Shown here: in pieces, positions 47,081 through 56,625 of the stretch
Layout of the letters: each line of letters starts with the position of its first letter
How positions within the stretch are numbered: the first letter of the stretch is position 1
From: Fulvivirga maritima
GTDB lineage: Bacteria > Bacteroidota > Bacteroidia > Cytophagales > Cyclobacteriaceae
DNA: 64,000 bases
Direction: 5' to 3'
Assembly: GCF_021389955.1 (NCBI RefSeq)
Contig: NZ_CP089980.1
Span: 309,501-373,500, forward strand
Notes under the pieces: model-generated
The model's database searches: none
What the model was told of the DNA's origin: nothing
Seen by the model: only the letters and a program-made list of their open reading frames with translations
Made by a program: the position numbers and the translations under genes

Positions 47081-48085
47081 TTACTTCAGATACCATCCTG
47101 CTTCATTTTTGGCTTCGCTATGGTTTAAAATCTGCTCTACAGTATATTTTTCTGCCTCTGATTTTTTTAACTGATGGGACCAGGTCACTCTTTGTTTAGG
47201 ATGATCACCATTACCACTGTTCTGATATTCGGCATAAAAAGCGGTGCGCTCTGCTGCCGGGTTAGACCAGTTATGCCACCCTTCAGGTAATATAAATTCA
47301 CCCAGCTTACAGTAAATAAATACCGTTTTCGCATACTGACGCCAGGGTCGGCCTAAATACACACGGTTTATCTCCTGATCAGCAGTAAGGCTACAATCTA
47401 TGAACACCAAACCATAAGTCACATCTTTAGGCGTAGAAGCTGCTGTGATGTATGAATTAGATTTAGCATGAATATTACATTTCTCAAAAACCACTGTGGC
47501 TTCTCCAAATATAAAATCAGTGGTACCCTCTATGTAGCAGTCAGTTAAATACTGACGATTTCCCTCGCCAGCAGCATAAAAAGTATCCTGATTACCCATC
47601 AAATTACAATGCTTTACCACGCAGCGATCAGCTTCTATAGCTAATGCTACTGCCTGACCAACCGGCCCCGCAGTGTTTTCTATGGTCAGATTTTTCAGAA
47701 CACAGTCCCGACCTTGTACCAACACGGTGGGAGTCATGAAGGTACTGTTTCTACCTTTATCAATTTTGTCAAAATAGTCATCAAAAGTAATAATGGTGCT
47801 ATCCCTATGCTGACCTTCTATTGTGAGCAGATTATTCCATGAATGTACTTTTACCTTTTCATGATATGTACCATTCTTCACAAATATGGTAATGCGCTTG
47901 TCAGGAAAAGCCTTGGCACTATTAATAGCTTCTTGAATGGTATTATAGTCGCCAGAGTCATCTTTAGCCACGGTGATGTAGTAGTCAATTTGAGCTTTGT
48001 CAGCTTTCAAAAATATACTAGGGCATGATAGACATGCCACTATACACAATTTTATTAACCATATACCATTTTTATCAAAACCCAT
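47081..48085 (-). CDS. CE8 pectin methylesterase
   Basis: A 334-residue secreted pectinesterase. Catalytic motifs in the right-handed helix are MGNQDTFYAAG (Gln/Asp acid), EGTTDFIFGEATVVF (nucleophile Asp) and YLGRPWRQYAKTVF (Arg). The start has AKDDSGDYNTIQEAINS, the family opening. It demethylates homogalacturonan so that lyases and polygalacturonase can act. It is the second CE8 in the PUL, the other being in the PL1 fusion. Confidence 0.94.
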   Translation of the reverse strand: MGFDKNGIWLIKLCIVACLSCPSIFLKADKAQIDYYITVAKDDSGDYNTIQEAINSAKAFPDKRITIFVKNGTYHEKVKVHSWNNLLTIEGQHRDSTIITFDDYFDKIDKGRNSTFMTPTVLVQGRDCVLKNLTIENTAGPVGQAVALAIEADRCVVKHCNLMGNQDTFYAAGEGNRQYLTDCYIEGTTDFIFGEATVVFEKCNIHAKSNSYITAASTPKDVTYGLVFIDCSLTADQEINRVYLGRPWRQYAKTVFIYCKLGEFILPEGWHNWSNPAAERTAFYAEYQNSGNGDHPKQRVTWSHQLKKSEAEKYTVEQILNHSEAKNEAGWYLK

Positions 48086-48111
48086 ATTTTACATTTTCTG
48101 ATTTCAATCTC

Positions 48112-48909
48112 TTAAAATGATTTATTCTCCCAATGTATTTTTCGCAAACCATCAAGCACCAACTGAGCTACCGCCTTAGCTCCTTCTGGCTGAAAATGAG
48201 TATTATCGTTTTGCCCTTCAGGGTAAGCTTCATATTTTCCTGCTGGTAAATTCATAAAATAATGCTCAGAAACATATTCCTGACCCTTTTTGCTAAAAGC
48301 ATCCATAGAGAGCTGATTAAGATCTATAAGCGGAACATCATATTCATTAGCCACTTCTTTAGCAGCATCAGGGTATTCTCCATGTACATTTTCCAGGTGC
48401 CCATTCTCCCAAGGATAGTTACGACAAACGGGAGTCAACACTATCGGAATGGCCTCTTTCTGTAAAGCCTGCTCTATGTAAAGGCGCAAAAACTCCTTAT
48501 AGCCCTCGATATCTACATACCTCTCCGGCTTGTTTTCCGCAGCATCATTATGACCAAACTGCATAATGACTACATCATTTTTCTTTAACTGCTTGTAGAT
48601 ACTCCTCCACCTACCTTCCTGAAAAAAGGTTCTTGTGCTTCTGCCTCCTCTGGCTCTGTCATCTACCACAGCACTATCGGCCTTTATAATGGAAATGCTG
48701 CTTAAGCTATCAGCAGTAACATAAGGCTGAAAAACTTGCCCCCAGCCCGTAACCGGATATCTGGTTTTCATATAATCTTTCCCTGGATCATAGTTATCAG
48801 CGTAATTAGCCACTGTAGAATCTCCAATAAGATATATATGCACTACCTCATCCTTAACAAAAAGCCACTGAGGCACTAACATTAAAATGAATGCTATACA
48901 AAACTTCAT
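48112..48909 (-). CDS. CE12 rhamnogalacturonan acetylesterase (copy 1)
   Basis: A 265-residue SGNH hydrolase. Block I is IYLIGDSTVANY (nucleophile Ser), block II has ARGGRSTRTF, block III FGHNDAAENKP and block V DNTHFQPEGAK (Asp/His). A short N-terminal signal segment (MKFCIAFILMLVPQWLF) suggests export. CE12 enzymes remove O-acetyl groups from pectin, often rhamnogalacturonan I. It is a tandem paralogue of the next gene, 4 bases apart. Confidence 0.92.
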   Translation of the reverse strand: MKFCIAFILMLVPQWLFVKDEVVHIYLIGDSTVANYADNYDPGKDYMKTRYPVTGWGQVFQPYVTADSLSSISIIKADSAVVDDRARGGRSTRTFFQEGRWRSIYKQLKKNDVVIMQFGHNDAAENKPERYVDIEGYKEFLRLYIEQALQKEAIPIVLTPVCRNYPWENGHLENVHGEYPDAAKEVANEYDVPLIDLNQLSMDAFSKKGQEYVSEHYFMNLPAGKYEAYPEGQNDNTHFQPEGAKAVAQLVLDGLRKIHWENKSF

Positions 48910-48912
48910 CTG

Positions 48913-49653
48913 CTATTCTTTTAAATACGAGGCCAATTCAGGCACATTCTTTTTAATCTCAGAAGCCACCAGATCGGCCACTCTAAAGGCTCCATAGGGA
49001 GACAAGTGAGTGTCATCATCTCTGCCTTCTGGCAATGACGGGTATTCTCCCGGTTTTATATGTAAGAAAAGCTTTTCAGAGCCTTCTTCTCCATAAGCCA
49101 TCAGCAATGCTTTGGTTTCTCGCTGCATATCTAGCAACGGCACTTTCTCACTCTTAGCCACTTCCCTCACCACCTGAGGATACTTACCATGAGACTCCAC
49201 AAACTCTCCTTGCTCATTGAATTTCCTTCTCACTATTGGGGTGGCTAAAATGGGCTTGGCTCCCTTGGCTCTGGCATCAGCTATGTATTTTTTCAGGTTA
49301 GCGCGGTAAGCATTATCAGGATCTGCATATCGAGTAGGATCATGCTCTTTCTCATCATTATGCCCAAACTCTATAATTACGTAGTCTCCCGGTTCTATTA
49401 ATGACAAAACCTTATCCCAACGGCCTTCATCCATAAAGCTTTTAGTGCTTCTGCCGTTAACCGCATGATTATCAACCTGTATTCCTTCCTTAAAATAGAG
49501 CGGAAAAACCTGTCCCCATCCTTTTTCAGGATTACCATCTTTATAAGGTTTATCGGCCACCGTGGAGTCTGCTACCAGAAAAATGGTAATATCATTTCCT
49601 TGCCAAAGGATACTCAAAGGCATTAAAAATATTAACAGTACAAAGCTTTTCAT
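48913..49653 (-). CDS. CE12 rhamnogalacturonan acetylesterase (copy 2)
   Basis: A 246-residue SGNH hydrolase with the same blocks: FLVADSTVADK (Ser), VNGRSTKSF, FGHNDEKEHDP and DDTHLSPYGA. The N-terminal export segment is MKSFVLLIFLMPLSILW. It is clearly related to the 48112-48909 product but diverged, so the two may deacetylate different positions. It is located 6 bases after the GH28 gene in transcription order. Confidence 0.92.
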   Translation of the reverse strand: MKSFVLLIFLMPLSILWQGNDITIFLVADSTVADKPYKDGNPEKGWGQVFPLYFKEGIQVDNHAVNGRSTKSFMDEGRWDKVLSLIEPGDYVIIEFGHNDEKEHDPTRYADPDNAYRANLKKYIADARAKGAKPILATPIVRRKFNEQGEFVESHGKYPQVVREVAKSEKVPLLDMQRETKALLMAYGEEGSEKLFLHIKPGEYPSLPEGRDDDTHLSPYGAFRVADLVASEIKKNVPELASYLKE

Positions 49654-49659
49654 GATTTT

Positions 49660-51390
49660 CTATTTTAGCTTCACTGCCTTTTTCTTCACCTCTTTACCTT
49701 TAACTACTGACTCTTCTTTCACCTCACTATTAGTAAAGCTTATTTTATCAGAGCTACTACCTATAACGCGGATGGCTTCATTAGATTCACTTTCAAAAGA
49801 GAACTTATCTACCGCCACATTAGAGCTATTGTATATGGTAAGGGTCTTCCCTTTTTTATTGATTACTTTAACATTTTTAAGCTCCAGCTGATCTGCATCT
49901 ATCATGGTAATGCCGCTTTCAGCTTCTAAAAGGGCATTTTCTAACTTCACATTCATGAGTTTCATTTCTGGCAAGCCCTGAAACAGAGCGGCGGTACCAG
50001 AACCAGTGGCCGTTATGTTTTTCATGTAAATATTTTTGAATGAAGGCGTTTCTTCTGTCACTGCCACAGCTGGCACTTCTTCCACCGTCATAGCATCTTG
50101 TCCTTCTTCAGGTATTGGAGATTCTCCGCCATAAAACATATTGAAACGAATAGCCTCTGTAGGAATATCGATCATATCAATATCAGAGATGTAAATGTTT
50201 TCTACCACTCCGCCTCTACCTCTGGTGCTTTTGAACCTTAGGCCAACATCTGTTCCTATAAAAGTGCAGTGAGAAACTTTAAGATTTTTGACTCCGCCAG
50301 ACATTTCACTACCCACTACAAAACCACCATGACCATGGTAAACCGTATTGTATTTAATGATTACATTTTCTGTAGGTACACCTCGCTTACGACCGTCTTC
50401 ATTTTTACCTGATTTAATACAGATAGCATCATCCCCTACGTCGAAAGTATTATTATAAATCAGTGCGTTTTTACATGATTCCAAATCTAATCCATCACCA
50501 TTTTGAGAGTACCACGGGTTACGCACATTGAGGTTTCTTATAATGACGTCTTCGCACATAAGCGGGTGCAGGTTCCAGGCGGGTGAGTTCTGGAAAGTAG
50601 GACCATCTAAAAGCACTTTTTTACAATTGATAAAGCTGACCATAACTGGTCTTAAAAAGTCCTTTATTTCTTCAAACTCTGCTCTTGTTTCAAAGGGAGG
50701 CACATTGAAATTTTTAGTAAGCTGATTAGCCCTTTCATAGGCTTTTGATGGATACCATACCTTTTCATTATCACTAAGAACCCCTCCGGATTTCACTAAG
50801 GCCTTCCATTGAGAAGGTGACATTTTATCTTTCTTTACCGGTCTCCATGATCCTCCAGAACCATCAATAACGCCTTTACCTGTGATGGCAATATTTTCAA
50901 GATCTCGGCCTGAAATAGGAGATTGGCAACGATAAGTTTCTAGTCCTTCAAAGCTGGTGCCTATTACCGGATACTTACTTTTATCTTCACTAAAAACTAT
51001 GAGTGCGCCCTGCTCTGTATGTAGATTTATATTGCTTTTAAACTCGATAGGCCCCGTAATCCAAACCCCTCTGGGCACTATTACCTTGCCTCCTCCCTGC
51101 TTGGCTACTGCTGCAATAGCTTTAGCAAAAGCTTCAGTATTATCAAACAGGCCATTACCCATAGCTCCATAATCAGTAATGGATACTTGGTTATCAGGAA
51201 AAGTGGGTTCATTGACCTTAGGCATATCAAACTCTACATGATCATAGAGATCTTCTTCTGTTTGAGCCTGAACCAAGGTATTATTGGTAATGCATATCAC
51301 CCCCACTAACAGTAGATTAATCATCCGCCGCCCCAGGCAACGGATGATTAAAGGAGTGTATGAAGTATGTATTGAAAGTAGTCTAATCAT
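49660..51390 (-). CDS. GH28 polygalacturonase
   Basis: A 576-residue GH28 enzyme, exported (signal peptide to about residue 43, ending QAQ). It has the parallel beta-helix start VSITDYGAMGNGLFDNTEAF and catalytic motifs NGDGLDLESC (D of the NxD group), GDDAICIKSG (Asp pair), GHGGFVVGSE (His) and RFKSTRGRGG (RxK). It hydrolyses alpha-1,4-galacturonan. An extended C-terminal beta-helix region (~430-576) is longer than the minimal family core. It sits in the middle of the operon. Confidence 0.93.
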   Translation of the reverse strand: MIRLLSIHTSYTPLIIRCLGRRMINLLLVGVICITNNTLVQAQTEEDLYDHVEFDMPKVNEPTFPDNQVSITDYGAMGNGLFDNTEAFAKAIAAVAKQGGGKVIVPRGVWITGPIEFKSNINLHTEQGALIVFSEDKSKYPVIGTSFEGLETYRCQSPISGRDLENIAITGKGVIDGSGGSWRPVKKDKMSPSQWKALVKSGGVLSDNEKVWYPSKAYERANQLTKNFNVPPFETRAEFEEIKDFLRPVMVSFINCKKVLLDGPTFQNSPAWNLHPLMCEDVIIRNLNVRNPWYSQNGDGLDLESCKNALIYNNTFDVGDDAICIKSGKNEDGRKRGVPTENVIIKYNTVYHGHGGFVVGSEMSGGVKNLKVSHCTFIGTDVGLRFKSTRGRGGVVENIYISDIDMIDIPTEAIRFNMFYGGESPIPEEGQDAMTVEEVPAVAVTEETPSFKNIYMKNITATGSGTAALFQGLPEMKLMNVKLENALLEAESGITMIDADQLELKNVKVINKKGKTLTIYNSSNVAVDKFSFESESNEAIRVIGSSSDKISFTNSEVKEESVVKGKEVKKKAVKLK

Positions 51391-51405
51391 GAGGTTAACA
51401 GTATT

Positions 51406-52665
51406 TTATTGTGTAATAGACACCTGCACCGGCTTAGCCAGCTCAGCAGCGGTATCTTTCAGATATTGAAGAAATTCTTCTTCTGTGGTAATGCCTCCGC
51501 TCTCTTTTTCCCAGGCTGCTAAAAAGTAATAATCAACCTTTTTGCCTGTAGGCTTTAGCGTAACTATATGACTGAACTCATCTTCTTCAAAACTCATAAA
51601 ATCACTATTAGAGAATAGCACTGCTATACCCAGGTTATCCTGATTTAAGCTTTGAGCGCCATACGTGGCCAGGTATCCCCAGCTATTGGCATCTCCTTCT
51701 GAAGAAAACAGTTTAGTGCCCTTATCTTTATGCAGACCTGTAGCTATGTTATCGAGTTCCTTTTCTAACTCCAGATGCTCTTTTGAAAGGCGCGTACCCG
51801 CATGTATACTAATTACAGATTTCAGATCAAGGTCTTTATCTGCTATTTTCCAGCCATAATAATCGGTTTGAATTTCAGAATACACAGCGCCATTTTCGGC
51901 TATTTTGCTAATGATGCTATCTGTTTCAGCTACGCGCATGGCTTTGCCGTCTTGGAAAGTAGCAATAGAACCCACTCCCAGTGATTCTCCCACTTTAAGC
52001 ACATCCATGCCCCAGTCATTAAAATTATGGTAAGAATCAAACCCTTCCTGCCCTACATGCTGCAGCTCCATACCTCTTCCTGTTTTACCAAAAACGTCAG
52101 TAGCATTTCTCCAATCCAGGTAGAACCTATACCCGACAAGATCAGACTCCCAACCCGGACCTTCGTAGCGGATATACCAAGCATGATCGGTATGCTGATC
52201 TGGTTTTCTCAGGGAATCTACATTTTTGAAAGTTCCACCTACATACTCCTTACCTTGCCATTCTCCGCCTTCTTTAATAGAGAGCTCAGCTTGTGTTCTC
52301 TTGGTATAATCATGAGATCGGGTGCCTTCTTTATCATACTCTACAGTATATTTTTTCTGTGCGCTTGCTGCCAGATCATCAATAACAAAGGCTAAGCCTT
52401 TAGCTCCCTTTTCATTATATTGAGAGGGTATTTCTGTTTCACCATCCATAACCGTGAAGGCTGCATGGTTAAAATCTGATGGTAGTTCATTCTCTTTTAC
52501 CATTACCAGCACACCTGTTCTGGCAGCTGCAGTAGGGTTAGTAACATTCACGGTAAATGAAAGCTCCTTTTTCTCCTCTTCAGTGGTCTCCTGGCTCTCT
52601 TGTTTTGATGCGTTATTACAGCCAAAAAGCACTATAAACGATGCTAATATCAAGTTCTTTTTCAT
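51406..52665 (-). CDS. DUF4861-family lipoprotein of the pectin PUL
   Basis: A 419-residue lipoprotein (LFGCNNASK, Cys16), beta-rich. I recognise the DUF4861 family by pattern (EGPGWESDLVGYRFYLDWRNATDVFGKTG). Members recur beside pectin lyases and GH28/GH105 genes in Bacteroidota and the activity is not established to my knowledge. The conserved acids and aromatics in the GYRFYLDWRN region suggest a catalytic or sugar-binding site. It could be a lyase, esterase or binding protein; function is not assigned. Confidence 0.72.
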   Translation of the reverse strand: MKKNLILASFIVLFGCNNASKQESQETTEEEKKELSFTVNVTNPTAAARTGVLVMVKENELPSDFNHAAFTVMDGETEIPSQYNEKGAKGLAFVIDDLAASAQKKYTVEYDKEGTRSHDYTKRTQAELSIKEGGEWQGKEYVGGTFKNVDSLRKPDQHTDHAWYIRYEGPGWESDLVGYRFYLDWRNATDVFGKTGRGMELQHVGQEGFDSYHNFNDWGMDVLKVGESLGVGSIATFQDGKAMRVAETDSIISKIAENGAVYSEIQTDYYGWKIADKDLDLKSVISIHAGTRLSKEHLELEKELDNIATGLHKDKGTKLFSSEGDANSWGYLATYGAQSLNQDNLGIAVLFSNSDFMSFEEDEFSHIVTLKPTGKKVDYYFLAAWEKESGGITTEEEFLQYLKDTAAELAKPVQVSITQ

Positions 52666-52671
52666 AGATAA

Positions 52672-54321
52672 TTATTTTAAGGGTTTAACTCGGAACCAAT
52701 CATAATTGGCATATCCTGAATCGTTGATTTTTTCATTTCTGATGGCAAAAATGCCTACTTTAGCGCCAATCCAGCGGCCGGGCACAGCAGTAAACTCTTC
52801 ACCAACTTCCTTAAACTTCTTACCATTTTCACTGTAACTAAACTTACATTTAGCTCCTTTACTTACTTCTACCCTGAAATAGACCTCATTACCTTTTAAT
52901 TTGGCTACCTCCTGCGTCTGCTCTTTATTTCCATGCCTTACATCTCTCGCAGTGGCGACTTGAATATAAACACCATCTGCCTTACTTACTAAATTTATAT
53001 GCGCATAATCTTCTCCCATTACAATAAGACCTGTGCGTTCGTTCTGCAAATCTTGGTTAGGGAAAAAAGTAAGTTTAGTGGTGGCCATAAACTCTCTGGC
53101 CGGAAACTTCTGCAAAAGCAGGTTAGGTGAACCCCAAAGGCTGTTAGCCTCTTCAGGCAACTGATCAGTATATAACCTCAGATAGCCTTGTGATGGATTA
53201 TTAAAAGCCCAGGTAGCTTTAGGATTGGCATGCCACTGCCACTGCAACCCCAGTTCATTGTCATTAAACTCATCAGTATCTGGTGGGGTTTGCTTTGCAT
53301 ACGATTTACCTACATCAGGCTTTTTATGAGTGATAACGGGTTCTCCTTTACCATCATCATCTTTATCAACACCGATTACAGGCCAGTCATTTTTTTGCCA
53401 TTTCATAGGCTGCAGGTGCACTATTCTGCCATAGGCTTCTCTATCCTGAAAGTGAACGAACCAGCTTTCGCCAGAGGCCAGCTCTACCCAGCCGCCCTGA
53501 TGCGGGCCATTGATCTCTGTACTGCCCTGATCCATTACTATCTTATCTTCATAAGGACCATAAACATTTTTTGATCTCAGCACCATTTGCCAGCCTGTAG
53601 GCACACCACCCGCCGGAGCAAAGATGTAGTAATAGCCATTTCGCTTATAAAACTTGGGACCTTCTATGGTAGGATGTTTTTCATGTCCATCAAAAATCAG
53701 AGTGCCATCATCTAGTAGCTTAGTGCCGTCAGGACTCATTTTATTAACTACCAGCACACTCTTAATACCGGCTCTGCTTCCTGCATAAGCATGTACCAAG
53801 TAGGCTTTGCCATCATCATCCCACAGCGGACAAGGGTCTATCAGGCCTTTGCCTTCTTGAACGAGCACGGGAGCCTCCCAAGAGCCTGACGGGTCTTTGG
53901 TTTTAACCATATAAATACCGTAATCAGGATCTCCATAGTAAATGTAAAACTCACTATTATGATGCCTGATAGATGGCGCCCAAACACCATTCCCATGCTG
54001 CGGTGTCGAAAAATGATCAAATGGTGGCTGCCTGTCTAAGCCGTAGCCTATCAGCTCCCAGTTAACCAGATCTTTAGAATGTAAAATAGGTAGGCCTGGC
54101 ACCGCATTAAAGCTAGATGCCGTCATGTAAAAGTCATCTCCCACTTTGCAGATATCAGGATCTGAGTAATCTGCATAAAGGATAGGGTTTTTATAAGTGC
54201 CGTCTCCCTGATCTGCTACCCATACTTCTGATAAAGAAGCATTTTGAGCTATAGCAGTAACACCAGCCATTAAGGTGATGATAAGAGAGAAAGCAGGTTT
54301 GATTAATTGATTTAAACGCAT
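52672..54321 (-). CDS. GH43 (subfamily 12-like) glycosidase with C-terminal beta-sandwich
   Basis: A 549-residue enzyme with a signal peptide (ends ~25, AIAQ). The GH43 acids are Asp in YADYSDPDICKVGDDFYM, Asp in LIDPCPLWDDDGKAYL and Glu in TIEGPKFYKRNGYYYIF. Residues ~350-549 form a DUF1349-like jelly roll (concanavalin-like), a pattern of GH43_12-type enzymes. In a pectin PUL the role is likely removal of arabinose or xylose decorations. It differs from the three GH43 of the arabinan PUL. Confidence 0.88.
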   Translation of the reverse strand: MRLNQLIKPAFSLIITLMAGVTAIAQNASLSEVWVADQGDGTYKNPILYADYSDPDICKVGDDFYMTASSFNAVPGLPILHSKDLVNWELIGYGLDRQPPFDHFSTPQHGNGVWAPSIRHHNSEFYIYYGDPDYGIYMVKTKDPSGSWEAPVLVQEGKGLIDPCPLWDDDGKAYLVHAYAGSRAGIKSVLVVNKMSPDGTKLLDDGTLIFDGHEKHPTIEGPKFYKRNGYYYIFAPAGGVPTGWQMVLRSKNVYGPYEDKIVMDQGSTEINGPHQGGWVELASGESWFVHFQDREAYGRIVHLQPMKWQKNDWPVIGVDKDDDGKGEPVITHKKPDVGKSYAKQTPPDTDEFNDNELGLQWQWHANPKATWAFNNPSQGYLRLYTDQLPEEANSLWGSPNLLLQKFPAREFMATTKLTFFPNQDLQNERTGLIVMGEDYAHINLVSKADGVYIQVATARDVRHGNKEQTQEVAKLKGNEVYFRVEVSKGAKCKFSYSENGKKFKEVGEEFTAVPGRWIGAKVGIFAIRNEKINDSGYANYDWFRVKPLK

Positions 54322-54330
54322 AAAATATTC

Positions 54331-56620
54331 TTAGTTCATTTCATTATTCAGTTTTTCATTAGGATCCCAATCCTTAAATATTTTTTCCAGGGTGTACTTT
54401 TCCACCTGATCTTCAGAAAGCTGGTGAGACCATGAAACCCTTGTACCTTCAGCACCCGGGCCTTTTGATTGATATTCTGCATAAAAGGTAGTTTGCTCTG
54501 CATCTGGTTTATTCCAGTTATGCCAGCCTTCAGGCTTAATATGCTTGCCCATATCGCAGTTAATAAATACTGTCTGCGCAAAAGGACGCCAAGGCCTGCC
54601 CAGGTAAATAGATTGATCAGGAGCACTGCCTGTAAGCTTACAGTCGATAAAAACAAAGCCATATTCTGAATCTTCGAGCGTAGAAGCTGCGGTAATATAG
54701 CTTCCGCCTTCTTTGGTGAAAATTTCACAGCCTTCAAATACCACGGTAGACCAGCCAAAAATAAAATCAGTGGTGCCTTCTATGTAGCAATTTTTATAAT
54801 ACTGTCTGCTATTTTCTCCATGAGGGTATAAAGTGTCTTGAAAGCCAAGAAAACGACAATTATCAAAGATCACCTTATCACCATCTACCCGAACGGCTAC
54901 TGCCTGCCCTACCGGACCGGATGAATTTTCGAAAGTGATGTTTCTGGCCATAAAGCCATCTCCAAACACATAAAAGCCAGAAGAACCAGAAGTGCCTATT
55001 TCCTCTCCAAAAGAATTCTTTTTTAGAAGCATAATCATCATAAGTAATTATTGTCTTCTTATTATCTTTCGCTAAAAAGGTAACGTTAGTTTTAGAAGCT
55101 GGAAGCACTAATTTTTCTTTATATGTACCTGGTTTTATGAAAATTACAGTTTCATTCCTTCTCATATTAGGAACTGCATCAATAGCACTTTGAATAGTTG
55201 TATAATCGCCACTACCATCAGCTGCCACTACAAAATCATACTTATGCACTCCCTGTCCAGCAGTAATATCAGCCACCAGGCTATTGAGGTAAACCTCTAT
55301 GTTATCATAATCAGCATCTAACTGATGACCCTGCGCATCTGAAGCATCATTAGGATTTAATCCATGTTTACTTTCCCAACCATCAGGCATACCATCTCCA
55401 TCTGTATCAGGTGAGGGAGGTGTTGCTTTTAACTCAGGCCACCCGCCCACATCATTCTGAGAATCTATAATGCCTGGCATGCCGGTGACAGACCCGTTGT
55501 AAGTAGCCTTGCCATCTTTCACTTCATTAACAATGCGCTGATCTACAGCATCTCTTTGTAATGAGGCTCCTGCATATTGCAAGGTGAGATCATAGGCCTT
55601 TTCTGCAGGATCTACCGGTAAAGAAGTAGCCGAAAAAGGCCTTGATTGATATACTTGCCGCACGTCTTCACATTGCACGCCCCCTTGCCAGTTATTTTTA
55701 TTTACCTCAGGGGCACCATCAACATAGTTACCTGATACATAAAATTTACCATAAGGATCAGAGGGATTCACAATGCGCTCCCGCAATTTCTCCGGAGTAG
55801 CTGGCCCGGGTTTATAATAATTATTAATGATATTTACTTCGCCTTCTTCATTACCATAAGCGCTATTGCCAGCCCAGTTATAGATAACATTATTGGCATA
55901 ATCCAGCTTACGATTGGGGATGTCTGTGTCATATTTAGACCCAGAAAAGCGAGGGTTTCTACTCAAATGATTAGCCAACAGATTATGATGAAAAGTAGTA
56001 TAGTTGCCTCCCCAAATAGCGCCATAACCATGATTTCCTTTATGGTGAGCAGAAGAATTGAGGCTTTCTGACACTATACACCACTGCATGGTAAAATCTT
56101 CATTAGTATAAAAAGAAGCGCATTCATCTACTGACCAGCTGATAGAGCAATGGTCTATCATCACATTTTTCTGTTGCCTGCCGCCCATAGCATCTTCTTC
56201 CTGTTTTTTTTCATCGCCCAGGCGCACCCTCAGGTACCTGATGATTACATTATCTGCATTAACTGTGAGCGGATAGTTTTTTATACAAATGCCATCTCCA
56301 GGCGCACTTTGGCCAGCGATGGTCACATCTCCATGATTAATATCCAATCGGGACTTGAGAGCAATGGTGCCAGAAACATCAAAAACTATAATTCGCGGTC
56401 CGGCGGCCTCAATAGCTGCTCTAAAACTTCCTTTGCCATGATCTTTTAGGTTAGTCACTTTTAGCACCTGCCCTCCCCGGCCGCCTGTAGTAAAACGTCC
56501 ATAACCCTCTGCTCCGGGGAAAGCGATTACCCTGGCATTGCTCTTGCCGGGCTTATCCGTAGCAGAAAAACCTGCTGAACACGTAATTATCAACAATACG
56601 AAAAACAAAAGTCTATTCAT
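54331..56620 (-). pseudogene. PL1 pectate lyase - CE8 pectinesterase fusion, interrupted by one homopolymer frameshift
   Basis: One 762-residue protein when corrected. Signal peptide ~1-20; PL1 domain (~30-400; FPGAEGYGRFTTGGRGG, SRNPRFSG); a Ca-binding-like DTDGDGMPDGW segment (~415); CE8 domain (~465-762; FQDTLY, TTDFIFGWSTVVF, YLGRPWRPF). The break is in six T at 55019-55024: five gives DDYASKKNSFGEEIGTS and joins the two frames. A lyase and a methylesterase on one chain would demethylate and cleave pectin in one place. It lies 5 bases after the GH105 gene. Confidence 0.87.
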
Positions 56621-56625
56621 GTTAT

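Noticed and set aside
54331-55041. Separate short pectinesterase gene
   Set aside because: It begins inside the CE8 domain with no signal peptide and joins the upstream frame after one base, so it is the 3' part of the PL1-CE8 fusion.
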